Notes: a model not told the origin generated them from the sequence alone. Positions 1 to 29,111 are shown, numbered from the stretch's first letter. The stretch: 64,000 bases of DNA from Amoebidium appalachense (GCA_963693365.1 CAVNZM010000001.1:5890001-5954000), one strand, 5' to 3'. A program made the numbers and translations.

Positions 1-563
1 AATATCAGATTAATTAGATCTCGGCAGTCTGAAAGCCAACTGTTAGTGCAATGATCACGAAAAATCCAGTAGAAAACAGAAGAAAGACACGGAAAAAAGG
101 CGAGAAAAAGGGAAGAAGGAAAAAAACCGGGAAACAGGAAACCCTGCTGGTGAGAGGAATGACATGCTGAGGGTTAGTGGGTAGGAAGGTAGGTCTAAGG
201 TAAGACGACCAGGGGGCAAAAATGGGCAAGTTGGGCAAAGGAAGGAGAGACGGGTAAGAAGAAAGGATGTGCGGTGACAAAAAAACAACACAACAACACC
301 ACGGTGGTTACGAAGGATGTGGCTACTAACGATGTGTGGGGTGTAGTTATGTGGCACGTGCGCTTCTGGTCAACTGGAATCCAGGTGTTAAATACCCCCA
401 TACACAGTATAAGGTGCAAATACACGCAACCAAGCACTTGCTGCAGAACACCACAATTCGCAGACAGTCATGAAAAGTGAAATATGCGACGGCAGCACAG
501 CCCACCAAAATCTAAAATATGCGGCTTACATCCATTTTCCGGCCAAGAGGGTAGGGCACTTAC
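1..563. other. Kinase intron or 3' region, no gene seen
   Basis: This stretch lies downstream of kinase exon 8 on the minus strand. I see no further kinase exon here (the expected helix G-I segments are missing), so the intron probably continues past the window edge. It is free of long microsatellites. Confidence 0.5.
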
Positions 564-7567
<7,004 letters not shown>

Positions 7568-9289
7568 TCTCAAGTCAGCCACGTGTGGACACTACAGGCC
7601 GAAAGAGATGCAAACTTTCGTGTTGATAGGCCTTGCCTTCTGGACCCGTACGTACTGTACGGAGACGGATGGCTCGGGCAGGCTCGGGCTAGACCAACCC
7701 AGCCGCAGGTGGTACAGCAGGCTCGCCACTCGCCGCTACTAGCACGAAGATCTTGTATACACTACCTCTTAGCCTAGACTCTAACCCACTACACGTGTCA
7801 ACCCAAGAAATCCGGCCTCCCTTAGAAAAGTTTCAAAGTTTCTCCACAGCCTCGAGACTCCGAACGGTGAACCAATGTTACTTGCCAAAAATGGCTCGAA
7901 GCATTATTCTCCAATCAAAAACGATGGCAATCACAACGGTGGGCTCACCGACATCACCGTGCAGCCACATCGAATGACAGCAGTGTGTATGTACAGTAGA
8001 TAATAGCCAATATCTAATACATGGAAGAAAGGGTAAATTGATAATAGTAGTTCACAGTATGATAACTATGTACCGTACTGTATATAGTATATACCGTACT
8101 TGTTGGTTGCCAGGAAGGTCAACGACTCCCAATCAAAATCGGCACTGAAAGGAATAATTTCCAGGGGTCGAATTATTGCCTACTATTTTTATTTTATTTT
8201 ATCCCGTTTCACTCCCGGCGAGGCACTGCCTCAGGGGAGCTTACCGTCTTCCGCCTAGACACAGATCGTACTGTAGAGCACACTCATACGTCAGGATTCT
8301 AATTGACCCCAACTGGCACTATTTTTAGTTACGCCTTATCCCACGGTTCTAGCCGCAGCAACGCTAGTGGGGAAGTGAGCACAGCTCACTTTAACAACAC
8401 CAGCCGGGAGCGACCCGGGACACATACACAAACATAAAGACTTGAAAGGGAAGACCCCATGCCCAGGACGCTGACCTGAACCGTGGCCGGTGACTAATGA
8501 TTGGGTCTCCCACTTGAACGTTGGGCCGGGATGCCCAAGCGGCGCGCCGTCGACGTCAGAAGGCCGGTGCTGTTCATGACGTCGACATGTCTTGCGGCCG
8601 GATGATAACAAATTGGTGGTGCTGCTTGACGTGGTCTTGGGTGATGGCTTCTAGGGGGCGGCCAGACCGGTGGACTGTCGAGGCAGAACAAAAATCGGAA
8701 GTAACCAGGATCGATCCTGCGAAGCTTGACACGCAGAGATCTTCTTACCATTGCACCAACCCGCCCCCCACTAAGTACTGCCGAATATGGAACCCTGAAA
8801 AAAAAACAGGGCTACAACACTCAATTGTGAGGGTCACAACCGCAACCACCACATCCATCTCTTCCTTTTAAACAAATATTTTCAGTTTCAACAGATAAAA
8901 CTATTATTAGCAAGTATGAATATTCACACGACTACTGCTGCCTACAGACGTCACTCAGACGGCTCTTAAGAGCCACAAGAAACTTTGAAGAATTGTGAAC
9001 TGTATTGCTAACCCTGAAATGTAGGACTCCTATTGGCTAACCTAATAAATTTGGCGCGAGATTTGACAGATGGCTCACCGTGATCGATGGAGCCATTTAC
9101 TGGCAGGCCTACTTCCGGAGTTCTCCTGTCAAACATAGCTGCCAAACATTGGGAGGAATATCGACATTTTGGTGGCTACTGCTTTAGTTTCGGTTATCAT
9201 ATTATTGTTAGAGTGAGCATAAAGCTTACGGTAGTCTGATGGCAACATGGAGAGGTATCGAGAAGACGGCGAGAATCTGCTGAGCGAGA
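7568..9289. other. Intergenic region between divergent kinase and SPO11 genes
   Basis: These 1.7 kb separate the first exons of two divergent genes and would hold both promoters. They are almost free of the homopolymers and dinucleotide arrays that fill the introns. I see no clear TATA box next to either start, and only a tRNA-like element near 8.7 kb. Open frames at 8336-8871 are short and show no recognisable protein. Confidence 0.5.
8700..8766 (-). other. tRNA-like A-box/B-box element (degenerate tRNA or SINE head)
   Basis: On the minus strand, TGGTGCAATGG (8758-8748) fits the RNA polymerase III A box and GGATCGATCC (8717-8708) fits the B box with one change. Their starts are 41 bases apart, near the 44 of a normal tRNA. 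I could not fold a convincing acceptor or T-arm cloverleaf, so this may be a decayed tRNA or the head of a SINE. Confidence 0.25.
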
Positions 9290-18535
<9,246 letters not shown>

Positions 18536-21218
18536 GTTTCTCTCCTGTGTTGATTTTTTTTGAACTGTATTCTGTAATGATGTAGACCGTCAAGATTCTG
18601 AGCAGCAGACATGACATATATGTGTGCTGTTGTGTTCGGGCGTCACTTTTAAACATGTCAAAATGGAATGTTTCATCAACAAAAAGCACCTTGCACATGA
18701 AGGCAGTAGCAGCGACACGCGCACAAATGTCACGGCCGCTAGGAGCACAATGGCATGCATGAGAGGTCATCATCATAGGGCTGTCACCCCACGTGACGCA
18801 AACCACTCACCGCACCAATGTCATATGCACTCACATGTACACAAGGACCTGATGCAACCACGTGTGGCTGCACATGTACACAAATTATATATCCTGGCGC
18901 CTGTTAACTGAATGCACACCCACCCACACAGAAAAAGTGAAAGAGAGCGGAGCTCGCTGGAAAGTGGCAGCCACGTTTGATCTTTTGCGGCCGTTTGGTC
19001 TTGTTGTCTGAAACCGGAGGTCGAGCATCACTGGCCATGGGGCCACAGCAGTGTGCAAGGATCATCCTGGCTTGGTCGCTGTATCATCAAAAGCCATGAC
19101 AAACACCTGAGTCAAGACGTCAGTTTGTGTTCGGTGTAGATTGTTACCATTCTCGTAATAAGGCGCAATGGACTTTGGTGTTGGTTCAGTCGAACACCTC
19201 GACGTGCTTTTTTGATGTTTGATATGTACATATGTACCATCGATCATGTATGCATAGATAGGTAGGTGTTTTACAGTCTCGCAATTCAAGTTAAACGGTA
19301 CACACATGTACAATAATGCATCAATAGTTTGTAGGCTGAGAGTCACTATATTAGTTAGAGCTGAACATTATATTGGCATATAATAAAGGCCGGCCATGTT
19401 GTGCTGGCAAGACGGGGTCTGAAGGTCAGGTCTGCAAGCTAAAAACAGGCCTGCATGAGCAGATGGTTGCAATTGAATTCACGATGATCATGACTAGCTA
19501 GGATGGCTATCTATGTGGCTAGCCTGCTGCTCCCTGCTGGATCCTATGATAAGCTGTGTAAATAACAGAGTAGGTCACGCTCGGTGCTGTTGTGTTTTTG
19601 CAATACCAGGACGCTGAGTGCTGCTATGAGCCTCCCTAAGGATGTAATGAGGCCTCTAGCCTGCTGCCGAAAACCGTATCCGGCATGAGGACATCGAGAT
19701 CAACCTGTAGCTATACGTATACGCTAGCGCTCGTCACGGAGTGGAAGGCTTGAGCCGAATCCACGCGCAATGTTTATCACTAGCTATTGATGGCACAGAG
19801 CCGTGAGGGCTGAGGCTTCGAGGGCCGAGGCTTGCGCATGCTTGTACGTGTATCACGGTAAAATCAAGCTATTTTGTTCTTGAGGCGGTGCCCTCGTTTT
19901 CCACTCCACTTTGCCGTTCCTGAATGCTGCTACCATCCCGGGCCTGCATGCACTGGCCATGGCCACGGAGAAAAAAAAACGACGGTTGGACCGTACGCAT
20001 GCCATTGAATAAATTTGAATTACCCGCCTAACAATAATTAGATTGCGAACATTCTTTACGCTTCCGGCTCTCAGTGAGCCTGCACAGCTATTATATGTCA
20101 CTCACACCCATGGGTTGCGTAGCCAAGTTACTATAGTTTCTATGTTTTTCAGGTTTTTTTCGTGTGAAGTATATTGAGCACCAAAACCTGGTAAAAGAAT
20201 TATTGTTCTACAGTAATTACAGTTCCTGCTGTCCCTGCGCGTCGAAATCCATCGGATTGGCTAGTGATGGGGTAAGCAAGCTGAAGTTTACGGTGACACT
20301 GCGACACCCACTTTCGGCAACCTCTTTTTTTTCGGAATTGCTTCAATTTTCTCGAATTCTCACAGTAGATCATTTTATATCATCCAAAAATAATATTAAT
20401 CAAACGTAACCAAATAAATTATAGCCTCATAAAATCTAATTTGTTCGCATACTTCAGCTGTTTCATCTGCTCTGAGTCTGTTTATTTGTTTTCAATTTTG
20501 AAGATTCACTGAATATGACGATGGACCCTACGCTAAGGGGAAACGCACGTTAGTGCAGGCTTGGCAACTCTGCGATATGCAGACTGAAAATTGATGTTGA
20601 TCATGATATACAGTTGAAGCTTCACGCATGCATATCATGAAGCTATACATCCTAGCCTCCCATAGAAATGAAGCAAAGAAAAAAGACACCATATTTTTTC
20701 CTTTACACATCTTCTATCATTAACGAGGCACAGGAAGTGTCAAAGTTTTCGAGGAATTCTTACTGCATAGATCGGGGCCAGTATTTTACTGGCGAATGGA
20801 AGTCTAAAGTTGGATCAGCCACATTCCATTCTTCGCCACACAGGGTTACAAACATCATAATCGTATATTCTTATTTTCTGACATTTCTTATCCGTAAATC
20901 AATTACGCAAAACGAATTCGAAGACATGTTCTTACCGCAGTTATATATATTTATGTACTATCGAAGTGTCACTTAAGCCTTTTTTTTATCCGCCCTAAGA
21001 TCATTTTCAAAATTGATAGCTCTGTTCCTAAACAACACTTTTAGGCAGGAGAGGAACCTGCTCATTTACCTCCATACGAATAGCGCCATATCTACACTTC
21101 AGACATTAAGGGAAAATGAGAAAATTCGGCAACTCTAGCCGCTCAATCGGAAATATGTACAAACCCTAACCACATTGAATGGTGATTGGTAGATTTTTCC
21201 ATCCGGCTTCTCGTCAGG
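18536..21218. other. Gene-poor stretch downstream of SPO11
   Basis: No frame looks coding and no repeat family is recognised. The base composition is ordinary, with none of the long G/C homopolymers typical of the introns nearby. It probably holds the SPO11 3' end and the upstream region of the small gene at 21408. Confidence 0.5.
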
Positions 21219-21227
21219 TATATAAAC
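21219..21227 (+). promoter_or_regulatory. TATA box of the 113-residue gene
   Basis: TATATAAAC lies about 185 bases before the ATG at 21408, consistent with transcription from roughly 21250 and a 150-base leader. Confidence 0.55.
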
Positions 21228-21407
21228 AGACGCTCTGGAAGACTCCAGTCGACTTGTGAATTGCACTGGAGCTGTAGCCATAGCCACACTTGCATGTGAT
21301 ATAAGACGCAGTTTTCGTTTCACTCTTTGAAGAGAACTATCCCATGTTTCTGACGAGCAAGCTTTGAGCGATATACCTGACTTAATCCAACTCGCAGACT
21401 CGCAACC

Positions 21408-21749
21408 ATGGCTAGCACCACATGGATAGACGGCACCAAGTGGGATTTCTATAATCCCGACGACGAGCCAGACCACTGGCGGGGTTGGGGTGAGACCTAC
21501 ACCTATGAATCTATAAACCTCACCTCAGAGTCGCTCAAACCACGACACAACCCAGACCCAAACTGGCAGAGAGACGAGTGGGGCCAGTGGGGTGTGAGCT
21601 ATGAATTCCAAAAGATTAACTTGACTGATGCACGGTTGAAGCACCGTCAGACCCCACTTGCAAGGTGGGAGGTAGAGCAGACGCCCAAACCGAAGCTACC
21701 AGGGTTTACTATGACGGGTGGAGGATACATCTGTGAAGTCGGCCAGTGA
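21408..21749 (+). CDS. Intronless 113-residue protein with internal tandem repeat, function unknown
   Basis: A clean single-exon frame runs from ATG (context accATGG) to TGA. The protein is polar, rich in Trp, Glu, Asp and Pro, with no signal peptide or membrane segment. Two units of about 35 residues repeat: the first contains WGETYTYESINLTSESLKPR and the second WGVSYEFQKINLTDARLKHR, both with the pattern WG-x-(T/S)-Y-x-(Y/F)-x-x-INLT-(S/D)-x-x-LK-x-R. Each ends near a Trp. INLT gives an N-x-T sequon in each unit, but a secreted protein is not indicated. I do not recognise the family. A TATA box upstream and the tidy frame argue for an expressed gene. Confidence 0.7.
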   Translation: MASTTWIDGTKWDFYNPDDEPDHWRGWGETYTYESINLTSESLKPRHNPDPNWQRDEWGQWGVSYEFQKINLTDARLKHRQTPLARWEVEQTPKPKLPGFTMTGGGYICEVGQ

Positions 21750-22227
21750 TATCGATGAAACTGTTGAAAACTTTGACATGGATGAAAAATTTATCGTATG
21801 ACTCAAGATTACTCTTCGAAACGCCACTTTAGATTTTCCATATTTTTTCCATTGACCCGTGAGTTTGTTAGCTACCGGTGTTTTGGGGTATGAATGAGGC
21901 CATCTGCCGCGACAGTCGAAAGAAAAAACTTTGAATTATCAGAGTAGTGTATACATATGTGTCTTGGCACAAATAATCTCTGGATGAATGCCAAGTTGAC
22001 CGAAGGCCCGGAGCTATCAGGCTGCTTTGAACTTGTTACTTATTTATAAAACTGCAGACTGTCAGATGCCACGTTGAACGTGGACACTAACTGTGCACGC
22101 CTTCTCATAGGCCTGACCACCAATATCATAGTAGCTACGACATGCAAGCAACTTGGATACTAGCCTTTAAAGAGAGGTGAATTTCGTAGCGTGCCACATT
22201 GTAGGTGTAAGGAGCAAAAGCCAGCAC

Positions 22228-22261
<34 letters not shown>

Positions 22262-22391
22262 TTGCTGCACACAGACACACACACACACACACGTACACAC
22301 GCACGTCAAGCACGATGAATTCAATACCATTTGCGCCCCTGAAACTTTAATTCGTCCTCTGGCCATGGATACATGTACACTATGGTTGCAG
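21750..22391. other. Intergenic stretch with poly-C and CA tract
   Basis: No coding frame is seen. A poly-C run (22228-22258) and a short (CA)n tract at about 22271-22305 precede the exon-like segment at 22392. The first 350 bases are ordinary unique sequence that probably includes the 3' end of the 113-residue gene. Confidence 0.5.
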
Positions 22392-22507
22392 GTGGCCAAA
22401 GTACACATGAACAAAGTCTGCACGGTGTCATGGGTGGTTGTGCACAAGCCTCATAATACGTGGAATGAGCATCTTGCTCCGGAACAAAGCCGGCAAAGAC
22501 CTTGCAG
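22392..22507 (+). CDS. Exon-like segment, unassigned
   Basis: An open frame is bordered by GTTGCAG before it and GTGACC after it, as an internal exon would be. It reads VAKVHMNKVCTVSWVVVHKP and continues to the donor with no stop; the poly-C run on each side resembles this genome's introns. No partner exon or family was recognised. The opposite strand is also open here, so strand is uncertain. Confidence 0.25.
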
Positions 22508-23077
22508 GTGACCATCCCCCCTCCCCCCCCCCCCCCCCCCCCCCCCCCTCATCCCTTCCTTTACGCACAGCACTCGACCTATGTTGAGTAGTCTGCTAAG
22601 GCCCTGTCTTTTGTTATTGCACATTCTTGTGATGTTATACGTCTTATGCCGTGTACATTCCAACACCCTTCCTTCCCATAGCCACCCACACCTGACACTT
22701 GAGGCTCTCCCTGAACACCCCTCAACTCCTCAACGGACACACGCATTCATGCCTTAACCAACCTGTCTCTGCCAAGCTATTCTCAATACGCAAAGAAGTA
22801 AGGGATAATTAGTAGTGGCTGCCAAATTGAACAAGTGACTCGTGCATGATTATTGCTGGGCAGGGGTAGCCGTGGCGTCCTCTGCAACTTTCAGCTTGCA
22901 TTTTATTTACGTGCTGTTTTGACAGCTTTTACTAATAACGTGCCTGTTTCGACGAGTTAAAACAAAGTGCCACAATCAACAATACAGCCATTACACACCA
23001 CTACTACGTAGGCTTCGGGTCTCAATTTCATTCCATATTTTACACGCCCATGAATTTTTGTGCACCCTCCCATTCAC
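22508..23077. other. Non-coding stretch with a poly-C run
   Basis: After a C-rich run at 22516-22549 the sequence is unique and shows no coding frame. It contains the 3' flank of the minus-strand gene that ends at 23078. Confidence 0.4.
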
Positions 23078-23755
23078 CTATGTCTCCACTGCAGCGGTCA
23101 CCAGCCCGCCAGTATTTCCCGCCTTGGTTCTGCCCAGCAAGAATACCAGTGCGGGATTAAACCTCTCCGACCCAACCTGGTAGAAACTAAGTCCCTCGAG
23201 GTTGCTTAAGAGGCTCTCTGCCAGTGTCTCAGCGCCCTCCCTTGCCTCCACCTTCATACTAAGAAAATCAGCTACTTCCTTTACATTCTTAAAGGTTTTT
23301 ACTGCTGATTGGGGGTAGTTATTTGCTTTCTCGTAAGCCCCCGGGTGCAGCTTTAGTACGTCTCTCCACAGTGTCTCTCCCGTTGGATCCTCACACACGC
23401 TCGTGCCACGAAACACACACGGAACGAGTGAGTAGTCGCTTTCACTCAACCACCACACTCCAGAGGCTGCCTTGGATATCTCCCCAAGAGAACTAACATC
23501 CGACTCGGCTGGTTCGGTTTCCACCCACTCGCCCTCCACACTCAATATTCCAGAGCTTAGCTGCACAAACTTTCTCCCCAAGATGCTGCCAGCATCCACA
23601 CGTGCGCCCTGAGCTGTAAAATAGACCGACGGGTTGGTGTTGATTTCATTGGCGAAGTCTGGGATGGTGGGCTGTGATGCCATGTTTCTGAGTGGGGCAA
23701 AGGGGACACGGAAGAGGGACTGCCGAGAAAGCAAGCACCTTGCGGATGACAGCAT
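23078..23755 (-). CDS. Intronless 225-residue protein, possible mitochondrial import, function unknown
   Basis: A complete frame runs from ATG at 23755 to TAG at 23080-23078. The first 24 residues (MLSSARCLLSRQSLFRVPFA, then PLRN) are Arg/Ser/Leu-rich with no acids, typical of a mitochondrial presequence; a second Met at residue 25 could give a cytosolic form. The rest is a mixed alpha/beta soluble protein with a YFTAQGARVDAG segment, a central SKAASGVWWLSESDY, and a C-terminal VFLLGRTKAGNTGGLVTAAV. No transmembrane helix or metal-binding pattern is seen. I do not recognise the family. The absence of introns and of repeat invasion sets it apart from its neighbours. Confidence 0.75.
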   Translation of the reverse strand: MLSSARCLLSRQSLFRVPFAPLRNMASQPTIPDFANEINTNPSVYFTAQGARVDAGSILGRKFVQLSSGILSVEGEWVETEPAESDVSSLGEISKAASGVWWLSESDYSLVPCVFRGTSVCEDPTGETLWRDVLKLHPGAYEKANNYPQSAVKTFKNVKEVADFLSMKVEAREGAETLAESLLSNLEGLSFYQVGSERFNPALVFLLGRTKAGNTGGLVTAAVET

Positions 23756-25102
23756 AGAGAATGGTTTAGGAGAGCCTAGGTGGTTAACAAAGCTGTGTTC
23801 CCTGTGTTCAAACTTCTTACTTTTGTAGTGTCACGAAGGTGACTCAGTGACTCGGGTTGGCCCGCCACTGCCGTGGCCGCGCGGCAAAGCGCTTGGCTGG
23901 CATGCAGCTTTGCCGACGTATGTATCTATTTATAGCATATTTCATATTGTGGTGTGCTATAAATAGGCACACTGGTTGCCACCGTGAGCCACTTCGAAAT
24001 GATTACACAACCGGTGGCCCGGCGAAGTTGTCTCGTTCTCATCAGGCTTCGAAGCCTGTCAAGGTTCCGTTTCAAAAACCTGGCAACGCCGAGGCATTCC
24101 TACTACTGTGATATATACATGGAAGAATTAACGCTTTTTAGAACGCTGCACTTACGCTTTTAAAGTGTGCACTTTTTCGGCGTGCTTGATCTATGTAGAT
24201 CCCACATGCTGGGCCTGCTAAGATAACCCACACACGAGAATGGCAGATCCGGTACGTGGCTAGCCAAGCCTCAGTTTGCCCCCCTCCTCCCTACCTCCCC
24301 CTCCACCCCCCCCCCCCCCCCCCCCTCCCCCGCTCTCCCCGCCCCCTCCGGTTCCCATTCACCCTTATTCGACAACGGGCTCATACTCTGTTCATCTTCG
24401 ACTCTCCTGCTTCCTGGATCCCTGTGTGTTGCTATACCCCTTTGGCAAGGCAGATCTAACTCGATTACTGCCGGGTGGCACTTTGTGCTTCGGATATTAC
24501 GAGCTCTTTGTATATGAATTTTGCAAAAAAGATAGCATTAGGCAGGATTGGGCAGAGATCGCTGTGAGTGCCATGGGGACGGGTATGGGGGAGGAGGGGG
24601 CCTTTGGGTGGTTGCAGGAGGGTGGGGGTAAGGGCGAATCGGCAAATAGCTGGCCTACACTTGGGGGGAATCCATGAACTTGGCTGCATGTGTGTGGAAT
24701 TCAAAGAACAACTTATTAACAAACCCATTTCAATCTGCTAAGAGCTATGAACTCAGGGATTCTAATCGCCCTTGGATGTGTTATTTATTTTATGTGAACA
24801 CCGCACTTGGCATTAATAAAGACGTGGGGATCAGAAAACTCGGGGCTGTGCAATCAGATTTCTAGATTTTGGGCTTTTCCCCATTTTACTCTACCATTAT
24901 TGTTGGTGTCCTGAGATTTATTTCCCACAAGCTGCTCAACATCGTTGTTGCGATGCTCTTTCTTTTTTATTTCTGTTTTTTTGCTTTTATTCTTTTCTTT
25001 CTTTCTTCTTTTCTTGTTCCCGGGAGAAGGGGTGAAAGCGGAGGGGCGGATGTGGAAGATTAACACGTGATGAGTAGGCTGTGTAGAATGGGGAAACGGG
25101 AG

Positions 25103-25273
<171 letters not shown>

Positions 25274-25482
25274 CCCCCCCCCCCCCCCCCTTCCTCCCCC
25301 CCCTCCCCCCCCCCCCTCCCCTCCCCCCCCCTTTTGTTTTCCCTCGCCTTCAGACGGTGGAGGAGGGAGGGGGGTAGAAGGGATTGTTGATGCCCTGAGG
25401 GCTTTATCAAAGGGAATATGAGGACAAGGGAGTGAAGTCTAAGGGGCAAGATTACCAGGAGTGTTATCCCGGGGGTGTGTGT

Positions 25483-25496
<14 letters not shown>

Positions 25497-25539
<43 letters not shown>
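25497..25539. repeat. 43-base poly-G run after (GT)n
   Basis: A (GT)n tract at 25475-25496 turns directly into an unbroken G run, followed by GATTTTGCAG and the first TBC1D22 exon. Confidence 0.95.
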
Positions 25540-25540
<1 letters not shown>

Positions 25541-25561
25541 TTTTGCAGGTATTGGGGGTAC

Positions 25562-25783
25562 ATGGCAGGCACTAAGTCTTGGTGGCAGCCGGACCTGCGG
25601 GTTGGCGAGGGGCAGAGCAAGGGGCGAAGATACTCGCAGCCACCCACCCCACTGGGGGGTGACGGGGCACCGGTCAGGAGGCAGTTTAGTGTGGCAGACA
25701 CCAACAGTACGTGTGTTTCTCTCTCTGTTTGGCTCTTCGTCTCTCTTGTTTCCTTTCTTTCTGTTCTTTTCCTTTCCTTTTTT

Positions 25784-25848
<65 letters not shown>

Positions 25849-26226
25849 AGGGAGAAAGGGGGCGCGGGAAGGGGGGGCGGGGGGGGAGGGGGGGGGACGT
25901 CGACAAGAGGAGTGTGGGTGGGTGTTGGTGGGTGTGTTTGCCTGTGTGCCGAGAGAGAAAGGGGGGGGGGGGGGCACGTGAGTGAATGGTGGGGGTGAGC
26001 ACGTTTCCATGGAGCTTTTTTGTGCCTGTCGTGGTGAACATGCGTATGTTTGTACATTTGTTTGTGTGTTGTCAAAATGTCATTGTGGCTTGAGTGGCCA
26101 ACGAAAATTCGCGGGGGAGGGCAGGTGGATAGGGAATGGGAGGTGGGACCCAGTAGATTTCTGAAATAGGTTAATACTCTACTCGTGATGTTGCCCCCAC
26201 CCCTCCCCCCACCCTTCCCTGCATGG

Positions 26227-26265
<39 letters not shown>

Positions 26266-27841
26266 TGAAACATAAACTCCCTCTGACCACCCACCTCTGC
26301 AGGCTTTGCGCTGGCCAGACTGCGCTCTCTCGGTGCTGGCAGCATCGATGTCTTGCAGCTGGGAGAGTATGATGCCCCCCCCCCCCACCCCCCCACCCCC
26401 CCAGCAAAAAAAAAAAAAAAAAAAGAAAGAAGGAAAGAAGACCAACCAACCAACCAAACGGGGGGGGGGGGAGGGGGGGGGGGGGAACAAACAACAATAA
26501 AAAACCAGCTGCTTTCTCACTCTCTCGTCTTCTCTCACTTTCTCTCTCTGTGTATGTGTTTCCCTTTACGGTCCTGTCTTGTGTCACCCAATTACAGGTG
26601 TACTAAGAGACTTCAAGGCGGTGGCATAATGAGGGTGCTGGAGTGTTTGCTTTTCGGAGGTTTGTGTGTCTTTGTCATGTGCGTGTGTGTGATGGTGAGA
26701 GGGGGAGGGGGGAGGGGGGGGGGGGGGGGGGGAGGGATGGTATTTGCTGCTGACATGGCTGGGCACAGAATGGGACGTATTGCCAGTGATTTTGAAAGGG
26801 GTAAACCCTTTTGGCAGCGGCCATTGTGTGTGCCGGGCAGGTAGGCTCTTCACACACACACACACACACACACACACCATACACACATACACACATACAC
26901 ACATACATATACACACACCCTTAACAAGGAATGTAAAGTTCATGTTTGCATGTTGCTTCCAATTTATATTTCGCTCCATGATGTCGTTCTTTCTTTCTTT
27001 CTTCCTTATTTATTATTAATATTAATTTGAGTGGGACGGGAAGGGGGGGGGGGGGGGGGGGGGGGGGGAGGGGTAAACGATGGGGGTAATCGTGGTGGGG
27101 CTGTTATTTTTTCTCTTCCCCCCCCCCTCCCCCCTCTTTTTTTTTGAGGGGGGAGGGGGGGATGAAAAGCAAGCCCATGGCTTTTGTCTAGTTTAGGTTG
27201 ATTGCAGGGCAGTGGTGAGGGTCCTGTGTGTTGATGTGGGATGGTTGGGACTGACCGTGAACTTGTAGGCTTGTGCCCGTATACGTGGGGGGTGAGGACA
27301 CACACAGGTACATCCTCCCTCTCCCTGGCCCCTCTGTTCCCCCCCATCCCCCCCACCCCCACCCCCCTTCTCCCTACCAGGTCGTGTTTCTCCCACTCCC
27401 ATTTTCCCTACCTTTTCTTCTTAGTCCCTCCTTACTTGCCCTTTTTCGACCTGTCTATGAGTCTGTTTCTGCTTGGATTCCCTTCCCTCCCGAATTCTTT
27501 TGCTTCCTTCCTTCATTTTTGGTTTTCGTCGTAAAAGCTTTAACTGTCAAACCAGGCCTTTCTACTCGCACAACTTTCCTTCTCTACCCCTCTCTCCCCC
27601 CCCTTCCCCCCTCCCCCCCCCCCCCCCCTTCCCCTCGCCGCTTGCCCTCCCCTACCCTCACCTTCTCATCCTTTCTCCGTTTGTGTTCCCTCTGTTGCAT
27701 ATCTCCATTTTGTCGGTTTGTGAGTGTGTGCCGTGTCGCCCAATGTTACCCCTTTCCGATTATGCACACAGAAATGTGAGCATTCTGTTTCATGTGTTGC
27801 CACACATACCATGTTGCCCATCTCTTTGCTATGTGGATCAT

Positions 27842-27907
<66 letters not shown>

Positions 27908-28302
27908 GGGGAGAGGCTAAAATGCCTTGTCCTTCTAACCTTAACCCTTTTCTCAGCATTTGGCCGCTGCTCACACCCACTACGACTGTATATACCCCAA
28001 CCCTGCTGTGTGCATGCACAAAGGAAAGGCAATATAGAATAAGGGCCGGGAGAATAAATGGCGACACTTTTGGAAAAGCCAACTGGTGTGCATGTTTCAC
28101 AGTGCAGGGTTGTGGCATTTTTCACACACACAGACACTTGTGTTTTTCTTGACTTGCCGCTGTGTGTGGTTGGGTGGGTGGATGGGTGGGGTGGGTATCA
28201 ATTCTATACGGGCCTTCCACATTTACAGTCTGCCCTGCAGGCCTCTTGCCCCTGTTCCGAGCTTCTGCAGTCCTGCCATAGACCCAACGACAAGTGGTTG
28301 AG

Positions 28303-28365
<63 letters not shown>

Positions 28366-28470
28366 ATATACGCACACACACATACACATTTCTTTCTTAA
28401 AGGCGAGGGGAGGAACCCGTCAGAGACAACACTACGACTTGGGGACAGTGTGTGTGTGTGTGTGGGGGGA

Positions 28471-28503
<33 letters not shown>

Positions 28504-28641
28504 TACCAACTCTACGGAAGGCCAAAGGGGGCCTGGGGGATTCGGGGAGGGGAAAGGGGGGGGGGGGGGGGGGGGGGTCGTTTTTTCGGTCCCAATGAAG
28601 AACCGTAGACCCCTTACCCACCTCTGCCAACACATGCAAGG

Positions 28642-28700
<59 letters not shown>

Positions 28701-28808
28701 GCACATCCATTATATTGGGGCATTTTGTTGCCATGGTGTGTTTAGGCTGGGCGTGCTGTTGGCACTCACCATAGAGGACTGGTAACAGGGGAGCAGCAGA
28801 TTCCGTTT

Positions 28809-28873
<65 letters not shown>

Positions 28874-29042
28874 GGGGGGGGGGGGGGGGGGGGGGGAGAG
28901 GCACTGTCAACAATGATACCCCCCTCCCCCCCCCTCCCCCCTCCGTTCTCCTCCTGGTTCCCCATCGCTGGGTTTCTAAGAATCCCTCTCCCATTACCTT
29001 CATCATCCACCTTGCCCCCGGCTTCATTCAGCCCATCCCCCC

Positions 29043-29111
<69 letters not shown>

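Noticed and set aside
24240-24251. ATG exon MADP with a GTACGT donor as the TBC1D22 start
   Set aside because: It can splice in frame to 25581, but the ATG at 25562 already gives a family-like start without it. Kept only as an alternative.
27843-27911. Telomere-like TTTTGGGG sequence
   Set aside because: It is one long T run followed by one long G run, with no repeated TTTTGGGG unit.
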